Source: AC-56 sp963798705
GTDB lineage: Bacteria; Actinomycetota; Thermoleophilia; Solirubrobacterales; 70-9
Reading direction: 5' to 3'
Assembly: GCA_963798705.1 (NCBI GenBank)
Contig: CAWCTW010000005.1
Span: 992,001 to 1,056,000, forward strand
Length of the DNA stretch: 64,000 nt
Part shown: positions 8,905-17,116 of the stretch, piece by piece
Layout: every line of letters starts with the position of its first letter
How positions within the stretch are numbered: position 1 is the stretch's first letter
Notes under the pieces: model-generated
What the model was told of the DNA's origin: nothing
Seen by the model: the letters and a program-made list of their open reading frames with translations, nothing else
Database searches by the model: none
Translations under genes and position numbers: made by a program

Positions 8905-10316
8905 GGGCCGAACTCCTGCTTGACTGACGAACTTCCGCCTCCCCCACCGCTCGTCGATGGGCTTCCGCTGCTCGAGGTGGTCGCCGCGGCTGCGATGTCG
9001 AACTCTTGATCCTCCGGGGGGGTTGTCGGCGCGATTGGAGGGGGAGTTGTGGTGGTGCTGGCCGCGGTCGTCGTAGTCGGCGGAGGACTGGCGACAGTGC
9101 TCGTCGTGGTATTTGGCGGCCGGGGCGGTTGCGAGACCGGGTCGGCCGATCCTGTGTCGTCATAAGGCGCGCCAAGTCTCGCTGGCTCCGAATGCTCGGA
9201 GTGCCCGACCCGCTCCACCTTCGGTGTCGTCGCCTGTCTCGATCGGTCGCCTCCCAGGCCGGGAAGGGGCGCTGGGACAACCCCGGTCGCCAGGCAAGCG
9301 GCCGCCGCTGCCCCTCCGCTCAGACACATCGCGGTCAGCTTGCCCGCGGTCCCAGCGCCGGCAACCTTTGCCAGTAGTCCCGTGCCGGCGGCACCGGCGC
9401 CCCGAGCTCCACCCGACACGTCGAGAGTCCGAGCGGGAGCGTCCTGGGCCGACTCGCCGCCCGCTCGACCGAACGCCTCGAGGCTCGCGTCCTTGGCTCG
9501 ATGAGCAAGCTCCACCGCTCGATCCAACGCAGAAAAATGGCCGTCCCCGAACGCCCCCGTAGCGGTGGTGATCGCCGCAGCGCCACCGATATCGTGCAGA
9601 CTCCCGTTCAGCTTGCCGACGAAGTCGGCGCATGGGCGGCAGTGAGAGAGGTGCTGCTGAGCCTGCCGACACTGCTCACCGTCGGCCAAGCCCGCAGCGT
9701 ACGCCTTGAGCAGTGGCTCTCGGTCCGAGCACCACTCGCCGTTCTGCACCATGCGCAGCTTCGTGGCCAGCTCGTCGACCCCGCGGGTGATCTCCTTGCG
9801 GTACGCGCGAGGCGAGAGACCTTTGACCAGCGCGCAGACCTGGCGCGGCTCGAGCCCCCAGCCGTACCGGAGGAGCATGACTGCGCGGCGTCGCGGCGGG
9901 AGACTCGAGAGAAGATCCCTCGCCATCCGGGATTCCTCGCGCTTCGCCGCGGCCTCGTCGGGAGGCAATCCATCGTCGGGCACCGCGTGAACTCCGTCCA
10001 GTGGAGCCACGGGGCGCCGCCTTCGGCGTCGAATCTCCTTGCTCGCATGGTGGGCAACCGCGGTGAGCACGTACTTGCGGATCTCTTCGTCGTCGAGCTC
10101 GGCGTGTCGACGCTCCAGCGCCCGCAAGGTCCCAACCCACGCGTTGGCATAGATGTCCTCGACCTCGTCATCAGTGAATGCACCGCGGAACGCGCGGCGG
10201 ACCATGGCTCTCGAGGGACGCATCAGCTCTTCATAGAGGCGGCCGGATCGCGCGCGCCACGCGGACTCCCCATTAGTAGGGAGCGCGATGGAGCAAGGGG
10301 GAGTGACCGTGGTCAT
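8901..10316 (-). CDS. ECF-type sigma factor fused to zinc-finger, hydrophobic segment and Ser/Thr/Pro tail
   Basis: A 471-residue multidomain protein. Residues 26-100 are sigma region 2 (TDDEVEDIYANAWVGTLRAL) and 137-190 are sigma region 4 (LLSSLPPRRRAVMLLRYGWG then a helix-turn-helix). A zinc-finger anti-sigma-like motif follows, QHLSHCRPCADF (H222, C226, C229, with C216 near). Residues about 313-347 are a hydrophobic Gly/Ala/Leu-rich stretch that may cross the membrane, and the remaining about 120 residues are low-complexity TTTT, PPP and SGGGG. The architecture suggests a membrane-held sigma factor with its inhibitor in the same chain (inference). ATG at 10316 was chosen because upstream reading is Arg-rich and unlike sigma; the RBS is weak. 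Two secreted proteins are encoded downstream. Confidence 0.82.
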   Translation of the reverse strand: MTTVTPPCSIALPTNGESAWRARSGRLYEELMRPSRAMVRRAFRGAFTDDEVEDIYANAWVGTLRALERRHAELDDEEIRKYVLTAVAHHASKEIRRRRRRPVAPLDGVHAVPDDGLPPDEAAAKREESRMARDLLSSLPPRRRAVMLLRYGWGLEPRQVCALVKGLSPRAYRKEITRGVDELATKLRMVQNGEWCSDREPLLKAYAAGLADGEQCRQAQQHLSHCRPCADFVGKLNGSLHDIGGAAAITTATGAFGDGHFSALDRAVELAHRAKDASLEAFGRAGGESAQDAPARTLDVSGGARGAGAAGTGLLAKVAGAGTAGKLTAMCLSGGAAAAACLATGVVPAPLPGLGGDRSRQATTPKVERVGHSEHSEPARLGAPYDDTGSADPVSQPPRPPNTTTSTVASPPPTTTTAASTTTTPPPIAPTTPPEDQEFDIAAAATTSSSGSPSTSGGGGGSSSVKQEFGP

Positions 10317-10626
10317 ACGAGACTTCCAACGATCAGAACCCCGCCGAGTCGCCGCGCGCCCCGGGTCACGATTTTGCCCCCTCGGATTCACATGGATCGA
10401 ACGTTTCGATGGAATCACTCGGGTCGCCGGGGCGCGCCGGTCGATAGCCGCAAATAGCGACATCCGTCCCGGTTGACGACCTGCATACGACGCCCTGCCG
10501 GCGGGTACCGGGGCCCTCAAGCACTACATCGCATATCCGTTGGCCAGGGAGAGGCCGCTCTGAAGGGATTCACCAATCGCGCCGATGAGTTCCATACCCG
10601 GTGAACGCCGGGAGGGACTCATCGCG
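10317..10626. promoter_or_regulatory. Divergent intergenic region with an inverted repeat
   Basis: The 310 bp between the sigma fusion and the GGDEF gene hold no credible gene. They contain a perfect inverted repeat ATCGAA-CGT-TTCGAT at 10396-10410, 80 bp upstream of the sigma fusion start, which is a candidate regulator site for one or both divergent genes. No consensus -35/-10 pair was clear on either strand. Confidence 0.4.
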
Positions 10627-12675
10627 ATGACGACAGACCTCAACGCAGGCGAGGGGACCGATCGCCTGTACCGCGCCCTCGTCGAGACGTCGACCGACGT
10701 GATCGCGCTGATCCATGGCGACGGGCGGCTCGCCTACGTGAACGGCGCATCCCGCGACGTGCTCGGCTACGAGCCCGAGCAGATGCGGGGCCGGCATTTC
10801 AGCGAGTTCGTGGTGGGCGACGAGCTGCCCGGGCTCGACGCCGTGTTCGAGCGGGTCAAGGGCGGCGAGCCGCGCTTTCGGCGCCGGGTGACGGCGATCC
10901 GCAAGGGCGGCGGCGAGATCCACCTGATGTTCAACGCCTCCCCCCTGTCGGGGCCCGAGGGCAAGGCGATCAGCGTCGTCGTGATCGCCACCGACGTCAG
11001 CGACCTGGTGGCGGCCCAGGAGCGCCTGCGTGAGGCCGAGGGCCGCTACCGCAGCCTGGTCGAGCAGCTTCCCGCCGTCAGCTACGTCGCCGAGCCCGGG
11101 CCGAAAGGGCACTGGCGCTACGTCTCGCCGCAGCTCGAGCGGATGCTGGGCTTCACGCCCGATGAGTGGATGGCCGACCCAGGCTTGTGGGCCCGGCGCA
11201 TCCATCCCGAGGACCGCGACCGGGTGCTGGAGGAGGAGCAGCGCGACGCGATCGTCAGCGTGCCGGTCGCCTCCGAGTACCGCATGATCGCCAGGGACGG
11301 GCGCGTCGTTTGGATCCGCGACGAGGGTGTGCTGAGGCCGGGGCCGGGCGAGCGCCCCTACTACGAGGGCATGCTCACCGACGTCACCGAGCGCAAGTCG
11401 TTTGAGACCCAGCTCCAGTTTCTGGCCGATCACGACCCGCTCACCGGCCTGTTCAACCGCCGCCGCTTCGTCGATGAGCTCGACCTGGATATCAAGCTGA
11501 TGCGCCGCGACGACCATCCCAGCTCACTGCTGATGCTCGACGTGGACAACCTGAAGCAGGTGAACGACACGCTCGGCCACCAGGGCGGGGACGCGCTGGT
11601 GCGCCACACCGCGGAGCTTTTGATGGAGCGGCTGCGCGAGACCGACTCGGTCGGGCGGCTGGGCGGTGACGAGTTCGCCGTTCTCTTGCGCGGATCGCGG
11701 GCCAACGAGGCCGCCGCGGTCGCGCAGGACCTGATGGAGCGATTCCGGGGGCGCGAGGAGATCATGGCCGCCGGCCTGCTCAGGCCCACGATCAGCATCG
11801 GGCTCACCAGCCTGCGCCGCAACTTCACCGGTCCCGAAGAGGCGCTCGGGGCCGCCGATCTGGCGATGTATGAGGCAAAGCGGACCGGCGGCGACCGCGT
11901 GGCGATGTACTCGCGGCGCCTGCCGCGCCGGATCGAGGGGCGGGACTCGTGGGCCGAGCAGATCCACTCCGCGCTCGACGAGGACCGGATGGTCCTGTAC
12001 CGCCAGCCGATCGTCGAGCTCCCCAGCCGCGAGGTCCACCGGTACGAGCTCCTGCTTCGCATGCGAACGCCGGATGGCGACATCGTCCCGCCCGACGCAT
12101 TCCTGCCGGCCGCGGAGCGCTTTGACCTGGTACAGGCGCTCGACCGGCGGTCGGCGCTCGAGGCCGTCCGCCTGATCTCGCAGTCGGGATCGGACGGCGG
12201 CCCGCTGCGCCTGGAGGTGAACGTGGCCGCCAAGACGATGGGCGATGCCGCCTACCTCGACGCCGTCGAGGAGGTCCTGCGCGAATCGGGCGCCGACCCC
12301 GCCCACCTGATCTTCCAGGTGAGCGAGCATGCCGCGGCCTCGGACCTGAGGCGGACGCGCGCCTTCTCGCAGCGGGTTCACGCGCTGGGGTGCGGCTTCG
12401 CACTCGGCAACTTCGGCTCGGGCTTCGGGTCGTTCTTCTACCTCAAGCACCTGACCGTCCACCACATCAAGATCGGCGGCCATTTGGTGGGCGCCCTCTC
12501 CTCCAGCCGGATGGACCGGGAGATCGTGAGGTCGATCGTCGGCGTGGCGAAGACCCTCAAGCGCCAGACGGTGGGCGAGCGGGTAAACGACGAGCGCACC
12601 CTGGAGCTGGTGACCGAGCTGGGCGTGGACTACGCGCAGGGCTTTCACCTGGGCACGCCCGAGCCCGTGGAATAG
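10627..12675 (+). CDS. PAS-PAS-GGDEF-EAL protein with degenerate EAL domain
   Basis: A 682-residue cytoplasmic signalling protein: PAS 1 at about 10-125, PAS 2 with PAC at about 137-258, GGDEF at about 265-420 and EAL at about 430-680. The diguanylate cyclase site RLGGDEFAVLL is intact, with FNRRRF and DVDNLKQVND. The EAL domain has lost key metal and base positions: YELLLRM for EAL/EVL, FQVSEH for EITE, GNFGSGFGSF for DDFGTGYSSL, and KIGG for KIDG. It is therefore likely a c-di-GMP producer with a non-catalytic EAL. ATG 10627 has GGGAGGGA upstream; an ATG at 10585 gives 14 extra residues. Confidence 0.9.
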   Translation: MTTDLNAGEGTDRLYRALVETSTDVIALIHGDGRLAYVNGASRDVLGYEPEQMRGRHFSEFVVGDELPGLDAVFERVKGGEPRFRRRVTAIRKGGGEIHLMFNASPLSGPEGKAISVVVIATDVSDLVAAQERLREAEGRYRSLVEQLPAVSYVAEPGPKGHWRYVSPQLERMLGFTPDEWMADPGLWARRIHPEDRDRVLEEEQRDAIVSVPVASEYRMIARDGRVVWIRDEGVLRPGPGERPYYEGMLTDVTERKSFETQLQFLADHDPLTGLFNRRRFVDELDLDIKLMRRDDHPSSLLMLDVDNLKQVNDTLGHQGGDALVRHTAELLMERLRETDSVGRLGGDEFAVLLRGSRANEAAAVAQDLMERFRGREEIMAAGLLRPTISIGLTSLRRNFTGPEEALGAADLAMYEAKRTGGDRVAMYSRRLPRRIEGRDSWAEQIHSALDEDRMVLYRQPIVELPSREVHRYELLLRMRTPDGDIVPPDAFLPAAERFDLVQALDRRSALEAVRLISQSGSDGGPLRLEVNVAAKTMGDAAYLDAVEEVLRESGADPAHLIFQVSEHAAASDLRRTRAFSQRVHALGCGFALGNFGSGFGSFFYLKHLTVHHIKIGGHLVGALSSSRMDREIVRSIVGVAKTLKRQTVGERVNDERTLELVTELGVDYAQGFHLGTPEPVE

Positions 12676-12684
12676 CGAGGCGGC

Positions 12685-14046
12685 TCAGGCGCCGCCGACC
12701 GCCATCTCGGCGATCAGCAGGGCCGGCGTCTTGACCGAGCCCCCGAACGGCACCCACCGCGGATCGCTGCCCGCGGCGGCGACCGCGTTCAGCATCGAGG
12801 TGAGGTCGGAGGCGATGGTGAACTCGTCGGCGGCGACCGCCAGCGCCCCGCCCTCGATCAGCCGGCCCGTCGCGCCCACCGAGAAGGTGCCTGAGACCGG
12901 GTTGACCCCCGAGTGAAGGCCGGCGACGTCGGTGACGTAGACGCCCGCCTCGGCCTCGGCCAGGAGCTCGTCGAAGGACTTCTCGCCGGTGGCGACGACG
13001 AGGTTGGAAGTCGAGGCCGTGGGCGGGGAGCGGTAGCCGGAGCGCGAGGCGTTGGCGGTGGTCCGCGTACCCTCGCCCTGGCGGCGGGCGGTGTAGGAGT
13101 CGTGGAGATACGCGCCCAGCCTGCCCGCCTTGATCAAAGCGGTCCGCCCGCGCGGCGAGGCCTCGGCGTCGAGCGGTGAGGAGTTGAGACCTTCCGGGTC
13201 CACCCCGTCGTCGGTGAGCGTCATGGCGGCCGAGCCGATCTCCTCGCCGAGCATGTCGGCGAACGGCGAGCGGCCGCGCTGCACGGCGTCGGCGCAGAGC
13301 GTGCCGCCGATGATGCCGACGAAGCTGGCGGCGACGATCGGGTCGAGGACGACCGGGGAGGTTCGCGAGGCGGGCTTGGTCGCGCCGAGCAGCGATGCGG
13401 CGCGCTCGGCGCCCTCGCGGCCGATCTGCTCCGGATCAAGAGCCTGCGGAGAGCGGCCCATCGCAAACCCGAGCCCCGTCTGCTTGTCGCCGTCGCCCTC
13501 GGCGATCGCCTGCAGGTAGGCGTATGCGCTGGTGGCCTCCCATGCTCCCGCAAGTCCGGTCGAGGAGGCGAGCGCCACCCGCTGCTCCTCGTCCGCGTAG
13601 ACGGTCGTCTCGACCGCGACCACGCGATCGTCCGCGGCTCGCGCCGCGCGCTCGATCGCCTGGGCGAGCTCGATCTTCTGCTCGGTCGTCCAGCTCGAGA
13701 GCGCCGGGTCGACGAGCCCGGCGATCTCGGGGGCCTCACCTCCCTCCCGCGTGGGCGCCGCGGCGAACTCATCCGGGTCGGCGACCCGGGCTGCCTCCAC
13801 GGCGCCGCCGGCGATCTCGCGGAGCCCGTCGGCGGAGAGGTCGGTGCCGTAGGCATATCCGGAGCGGTGGTCGATCCAGCACCGCACCCCCAGGCCGCGC
13901 TGCCCCGCGTCGGTGAGGCTCTCGACCTCGCCGTCGAACACCCGGATCTCGCGGCCAACCGAGTCCTCCACGTAGGCCTCGGCGTCGGCGGCTCCGGCGC
14001 CGAGCGCCGCCTCGACCGCGTCGTCGGCGATCTTGCCCAGGTCCAT
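12685..14046 (-). CDS. tldE: TldE/PmbA-like metalloprotease partner subunit
   Basis: A 453-residue member of the TldD/PmbA family lacking the HExxxH motif, as expected for the TldE partner. Family features include the N-terminal AEAYVEDSVGREIRVFDGEV, GQRGLGVRCWID, and the C-terminal SGVNPVSGTFSVGATG. In studied systems TldD and TldE form a heterodimeric protease that trims peptides such as microcin precursors. Its ATG overlaps the stop of tldD (TGATG), so the two are translated together. The minus-strand gene ends 9 bp from the stop of the convergent GGDEF gene. Confidence 0.9.
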   Translation of the reverse strand: MDLGKIADDAVEAALGAGAADAEAYVEDSVGREIRVFDGEVESLTDAGQRGLGVRCWIDHRSGYAYGTDLSADGLREIAGGAVEAARVADPDEFAAAPTREGGEAPEIAGLVDPALSSWTTEQKIELAQAIERAARAADDRVVAVETTVYADEEQRVALASSTGLAGAWEATSAYAYLQAIAEGDGDKQTGLGFAMGRSPQALDPEQIGREGAERAASLLGATKPASRTSPVVLDPIVAASFVGIIGGTLCADAVQRGRSPFADMLGEEIGSAAMTLTDDGVDPEGLNSSPLDAEASPRGRTALIKAGRLGAYLHDSYTARRQGEGTRTTANASRSGYRSPPTASTSNLVVATGEKSFDELLAEAEAGVYVTDVAGLHSGVNPVSGTFSVGATGRLIEGGALAVAADEFTIASDLTSMLNAVAAAGSDPRWVPFGGSVKTPALLIAEMAVGGA

Positions 14047-15449
14047 CAGACCGCGGTGCCGCCCACCGTCAGCTCGCGGATGCGCACGTGCCCCTGGCCC
14101 GTCCCGACCGGGACGCTCTGGCCGCCCTTGCCGCAGAAGCCGGTCTTCATCTCGAAGTCCGAGGCGACGGCGTCGATCTTGCCCAGCGCGTCGAGGCAGT
14201 TGCCGATGAGGGTGGCGCCACGGCAGGGCCTGGTCTTCTCGCCGTCCTCGATCAGATAGCCCTCGGACACGCCGAAGACGAAGTCTCCGGTGGTCGGGTC
14301 CACCTGGCCGCCGGCGAATGACACGGCGTAAAAGCCCTTGTCGATCTCGGCGATCAGCTCCTCGCGCCTCGCCTCGCCAGGCGCGATGTAGGTGTTGGTC
14401 ATCCGCGGGATGGGCAGGTGGCGAAAGCTCTCGCGGCGACCGTTGCCGGTGGAGTCGACGCCGTCCTTGCGGGCCCGAAGGAGGTCGTACAGGTAGGAGG
14501 TGATCCGGCCCTCGTGGATCACCGCCGTGGCCTGGGTGGGCGTTCCCTCGTCGTCGATCCCGTCCGTGCCCCACTCCCCCGGCAGGCGGCCGTCGTCGAA
14601 GGCGTCCAGATGTGGCGACGCCACCTGCTCGCCCAGCTTGCCGGCGTACACGGAGGCGCCCTTTTGGATGTGGTCGGCCTCCAGGCCGTGACCGGTCATC
14701 TCGTGGAACAGCACCCCGCCGAAGCCGCCGCCGACCACGACCGGCATCGCGCCCGCGGGCGCCGGGTCGGCGTCCAGGAGCGTCAGCGCGACCCCCGCGG
14801 CGCGCTGGGCGACGCGCTCGGCCGCCCCCTTCTCCACCAGCTCGAACCCACGATGTCCGCCCAGAGTCTCGAAGCCGGTCTCGACAGTGCCGTCGCGTCG
14901 CGCCACGACCTGCACGCCAAGCCGAACGCGCGTGCGCTCGTCGGTGGCGAAGCGGCCGCTGGAGTTGGCTACCGTGACCGCGCGGCGGCCCTCGGCGTAG
15001 CTCGCCGTCACCTGGGCCACCTCGTCGCCCGCCGATCGCGCCGTCTGGTCGCAGGCCCGGAGCAGATCGGCCTTGCGCTCCGCTGGGACGCCGCCGGGGG
15101 GCGTCGCGATCTCCTGCGGGCGGGCGGCCTCCACGGCCCGAAGAGCATGGGGCTCGATCCGCGCGCCCCGCGCCGCCGCGGCCACCGCGTCGGCCGCTCG
15201 CTCCAGGTCGGCCTCCCCCAGCCCGTCGACGTGGGCGAAGTAGGTGGTCTCGCCGCGCACCACACGCACGCCCGCGCCGCGTTCGGCGCCGCGCTGAACG
15301 CGCTCAACCCGCGACTCGTCCACGGCTAGGCCCAGGCCGGCGCGCTCCTCGCAGAACACCTCCGCGAAGTCGCCACCGTTTCGCAGCGCGCGGTCGACCA
15401 CGCTCGCGGCGAGGGCGGCGTCGACGAGGGGCGCGGCTGTCGAGCTCAT
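14046..15449 (-). CDS. tldD: TldD-like metalloprotease catalytic subunit
   Basis: A 467-residue protein with the active-site motif HEMTGHGLEADH (H249, E250, H254), the HExxxH zinc site of TldD. Other family blocks are FGGVLFHEMTGH, GTDGIDDEGTPTQ, FRHLPIPRMTNTYI and GRPxR-like PCRGATLIGN. It degrades unfolded or small peptides in partnership with TldE. It is followed by tldE with a TGATG overlap, and preceded 20 bp upstream by a 69-residue protein and a roadblock-like protein on the same strand. Confidence 0.93.
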   Translation of the reverse strand: MSSTAAPLVDAALAASVVDRALRNGGDFAEVFCEERAGLGLAVDESRVERVQRGAERGAGVRVVRGETTYFAHVDGLGEADLERAADAVAAAARGARIEPHALRAVEAARPQEIATPPGGVPAERKADLLRACDQTARSAGDEVAQVTASYAEGRRAVTVANSSGRFATDERTRVRLGVQVVARRDGTVETGFETLGGHRGFELVEKGAAERVAQRAAGVALTLLDADPAPAGAMPVVVGGGFGGVLFHEMTGHGLEADHIQKGASVYAGKLGEQVASPHLDAFDDGRLPGEWGTDGIDDEGTPTQATAVIHEGRITSYLYDLLRARKDGVDSTGNGRRESFRHLPIPRMTNTYIAPGEARREELIAEIDKGFYAVSFAGGQVDPTTGDFVFGVSEGYLIEDGEKTRPCRGATLIGNCLDALGKIDAVASDFEMKTGFCGKGGQSVPVGTGQGHVRIRELTVGGTAV

Positions 15450-15468
15450 CTCCGGTCTCCGCTCGCCA

Positions 15469-15678
15469 TCAGCGCGCCGCGTCGATCAGGTCGGCCGCGG
15501 CCCGAAAGAGGGCTCGTCCCGATTCGGTGTCGGCCGCGTAGGCGACCACGCGCCCGCCGCTGTAGTGAACGCGCGCGAACGGCTTTCTCGTCATGCGCCG
15601 GCGCCGCATGAAGGCCGCCGCCTCCTCCGCGTAACCAGAGACGCGATCGATGATCGTCCGCTGGGGCTTGGGGACCAT
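15469..15678 (-). CDS. Small basic protein upstream of tldD
   Basis: A 69-residue protein: MVPKPQRTIIDRVSGY at the N-terminus, a basic middle (MRRRRMTRKP) and a C-terminus RALFRAAADLIDAAR. I recognise no family. The ATG at 15678 overlaps the stop of the roadblock-like gene (TGATG), so the start is well supported by coupling. The gene sits between the roadblock-like gene and tldD with a 19 bp gap to tldD, suggesting one operon of four genes. Function unknown. Confidence 0.65.
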   Translation of the reverse strand: MVPKPQRTIIDRVSGYAEEAAAFMRRRRMTRKPFARVHYSGGRVVAYAADTESGRALFRAAADLIDAAR

Positions 15679-16040
15679 CAGCCCGCCTCCCGGGCGAGGT
15701 CGCGCACGACCGCGCGCATGTCGAAGACCATCAGCGATGCCAGCGTGAACCGCTCGGCCACAGCAACCATCGCCAGGCCCTCCTCGCGCACGGCGAAAAC
15801 CTCGCCGTCCTCGGTCGCCACGTGCACGTGATCCGCCGGCTCGCCCCCCGCCGAGTCGGCGGCCGACAGGAGCTCGGCCCCGGCCGACCTCCATCGATCG
15901 GGCGAGCCCGTAGCGGCCAGCACCCCGCCGTCGGGGCCCAAGAGCGCGCATCCCCGCAGGTCGGCCGACATCTCGCGAAGCCTGCCGACCGCCGCCTCGG
16001 CGGCCTCCGCGGGAACCCGCTGGACATTGACGCGGTTCAC
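15678..16040 (-). CDS. Roadblock/LC7-like domain protein
   Basis: A 120-residue protein resembling single-domain roadblock/LC7 (MglB-like) proteins: LRGCALLGPDGGVLAATGSP, then a helix and HVATEDGEVFAVREEGLAMVAVAE, which corresponds to the family pattern of a central strand pair. Such domains usually modulate small Ras-like GTPases; no GTPase is adjacent here. It starts the likely operon with the 69-residue protein, tldD and tldE. The assignment rests on pattern only and should be read as probable fold, not function. Confidence 0.55.
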   Translation of the reverse strand: MNRVNVQRVPAEAAEAAVGRLREMSADLRGCALLGPDGGVLAATGSPDRWRSAGAELLSAADSAGGEPADHVHVATEDGEVFAVREEGLAMVAVAERFTLASLMVFDMRAVVRDLAREAG

Positions 16041-16057
16041 TCCGCCAACATATAGGC

Positions 16058-16198
16058 GTGTCGCTTCAGCGAGCTTCCTGGCTCACGGTGGTCATCGTCT
16101 GCGCGCTCGGGGCGCTGGTCCTGGCCGTCAACGGCTACGTCGGCTACCCGATCGTGGTGGGCGCCGTGGGGCTCGCGGCGGCCGTGAACCTGTTCTAG
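16058..16198 (+). CDS. Small membrane protein (46 residues)
   Basis: A GTG-started frame encoding 46 residues with two hydrophobic helices: SWLTVVIVCALGALVLAV and a second from YPIVVGAVGLAAAVNLF, separated by NGYVGY. It fits exactly between the divergent roadblock-like gene (17 bp away) and the convergent CDF transporter (6 bp). The tight fit and the two clean membrane segments support a real gene. Function unknown; a membrane partner for a neighbour is only a guess. Confidence 0.5.
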   Translation: MSLQRASWLTVVIVCALGALVLAVNGYVGYPIVVGAVGLAAAVNLF

Positions 16199-16204
16199 CC
16201 GGCC

Positions 16205-17116
16205 TCACCCCGCCCGGTAGGGCTGGGTCTCCCCGGTCTCGGGGTCGTGCTTCGCCCCCTCGGGCTCCACGTGGATGAGCACGTCGGAGTCGGGGATCTC
16301 GGCCTCGATCGCATCACGTAGCTGGTGGGCGAGTGAATGCGCGTCCTCGAGCGTCGTCCCGTCGGCGAACTGCACGTGCAGGTCGACGTAGTGGCGGGCG
16401 CCTCCCCGCCGGGCGCGGAGCTTGTGGTACCCGACCATCTCGACCGGGCGGGCCCGGGCGATGGCCGCCTCGATCCGGTCGAGCTCCTCGGGTGGCGGCG
16501 CCTCGTCCATCAGGACGCGTGAGGAGCGAGTCAGGATCCGAAGGCCGGCGACGACGATCGCCACCGCCACCGCCAGAGCCGCGATCGGGTCGAACACGTC
16601 GCTGCCGGTGAGGACCACGAGGCCCAGGCCGACGAAGACGCCGACCGAGGTGAACGCGTCGGTACGCAGGTGGGCGGCATCGCCCTCGAGGGCGGCCGAG
16701 TGCAGCGCCCGTGCTCTCCGCCCCAGGTATGCGGAGACGCCGAAGTTCGCGACCGCCGACGCGCCGATCACCGCGAGCCCCACCCCGAGGCGCTCGACCT
16801 CGGCGCCCACGACCAGCCTGTGGGTGGCCTCGTAGATGATGATCCCGGCGCCGACCAGGATCAGGATTCCCTCGATCGCCGCCGCGAGGTTCTCCGCCTT
16901 CTCGTGCCCGTACGGGTGCTCCGGGTCGGGGGGCTCGTCGGCCTTTCGCACCGACACCAGGGCGATCACCGAGGCGACCAGGTCGATGGACGAGTGCGCG
17001 GCCTCGGTGAGGATCGCGATCGAGCCGGTGATCGCCCCGGCGGCGATCTTCAACGCGATCAGCAGCGAGTTCGAGACGATGCTGATGGTCGCGGCGCGGG
17101 ACTTGGTTCCCCTCAC
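16205..17116 (-). CDS. Cation diffusion facilitator family transporter
   Basis: A 303-residue CDF protein with six predicted membrane helices. Metal-site motifs are HSSIDLVAS in helix 2 and HLRTDAFTS in helix 5, and the conserved HPYGHEKAEN loop follows helix 2. The C-terminal cytoplasmic domain has the usual HYVDLHVQFADGTTLEDAH. It exports divalent cations such as Zn, Fe or Mn; which one is not clear. Its GTG start overlaps the stop of rdgB (GTGA), making it the third gene of an rph-rdgB-CDF operon. Confidence 0.92.
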   Translation of the reverse strand: MRGTKSRAATISIVSNSLLIALKIAAGAITGSIAILTEAAHSSIDLVASVIALVSVRKADEPPDPEHPYGHEKAENLAAAIEGILILVGAGIIIYEATHRLVVGAEVERLGVGLAVIGASAVANFGVSAYLGRRARALHSAALEGDAAHLRTDAFTSVGVFVGLGLVVLTGSDVFDPIAALAVAVAIVVAGLRILTRSSRVLMDEAPPPEELDRIEAAIARARPVEMVGYHKLRARRGGARHYVDLHVQFADGTTLEDAHSLAHQLRDAIEAEIPDSDVLIHVEPEGAKHDPETGETQPYRAG

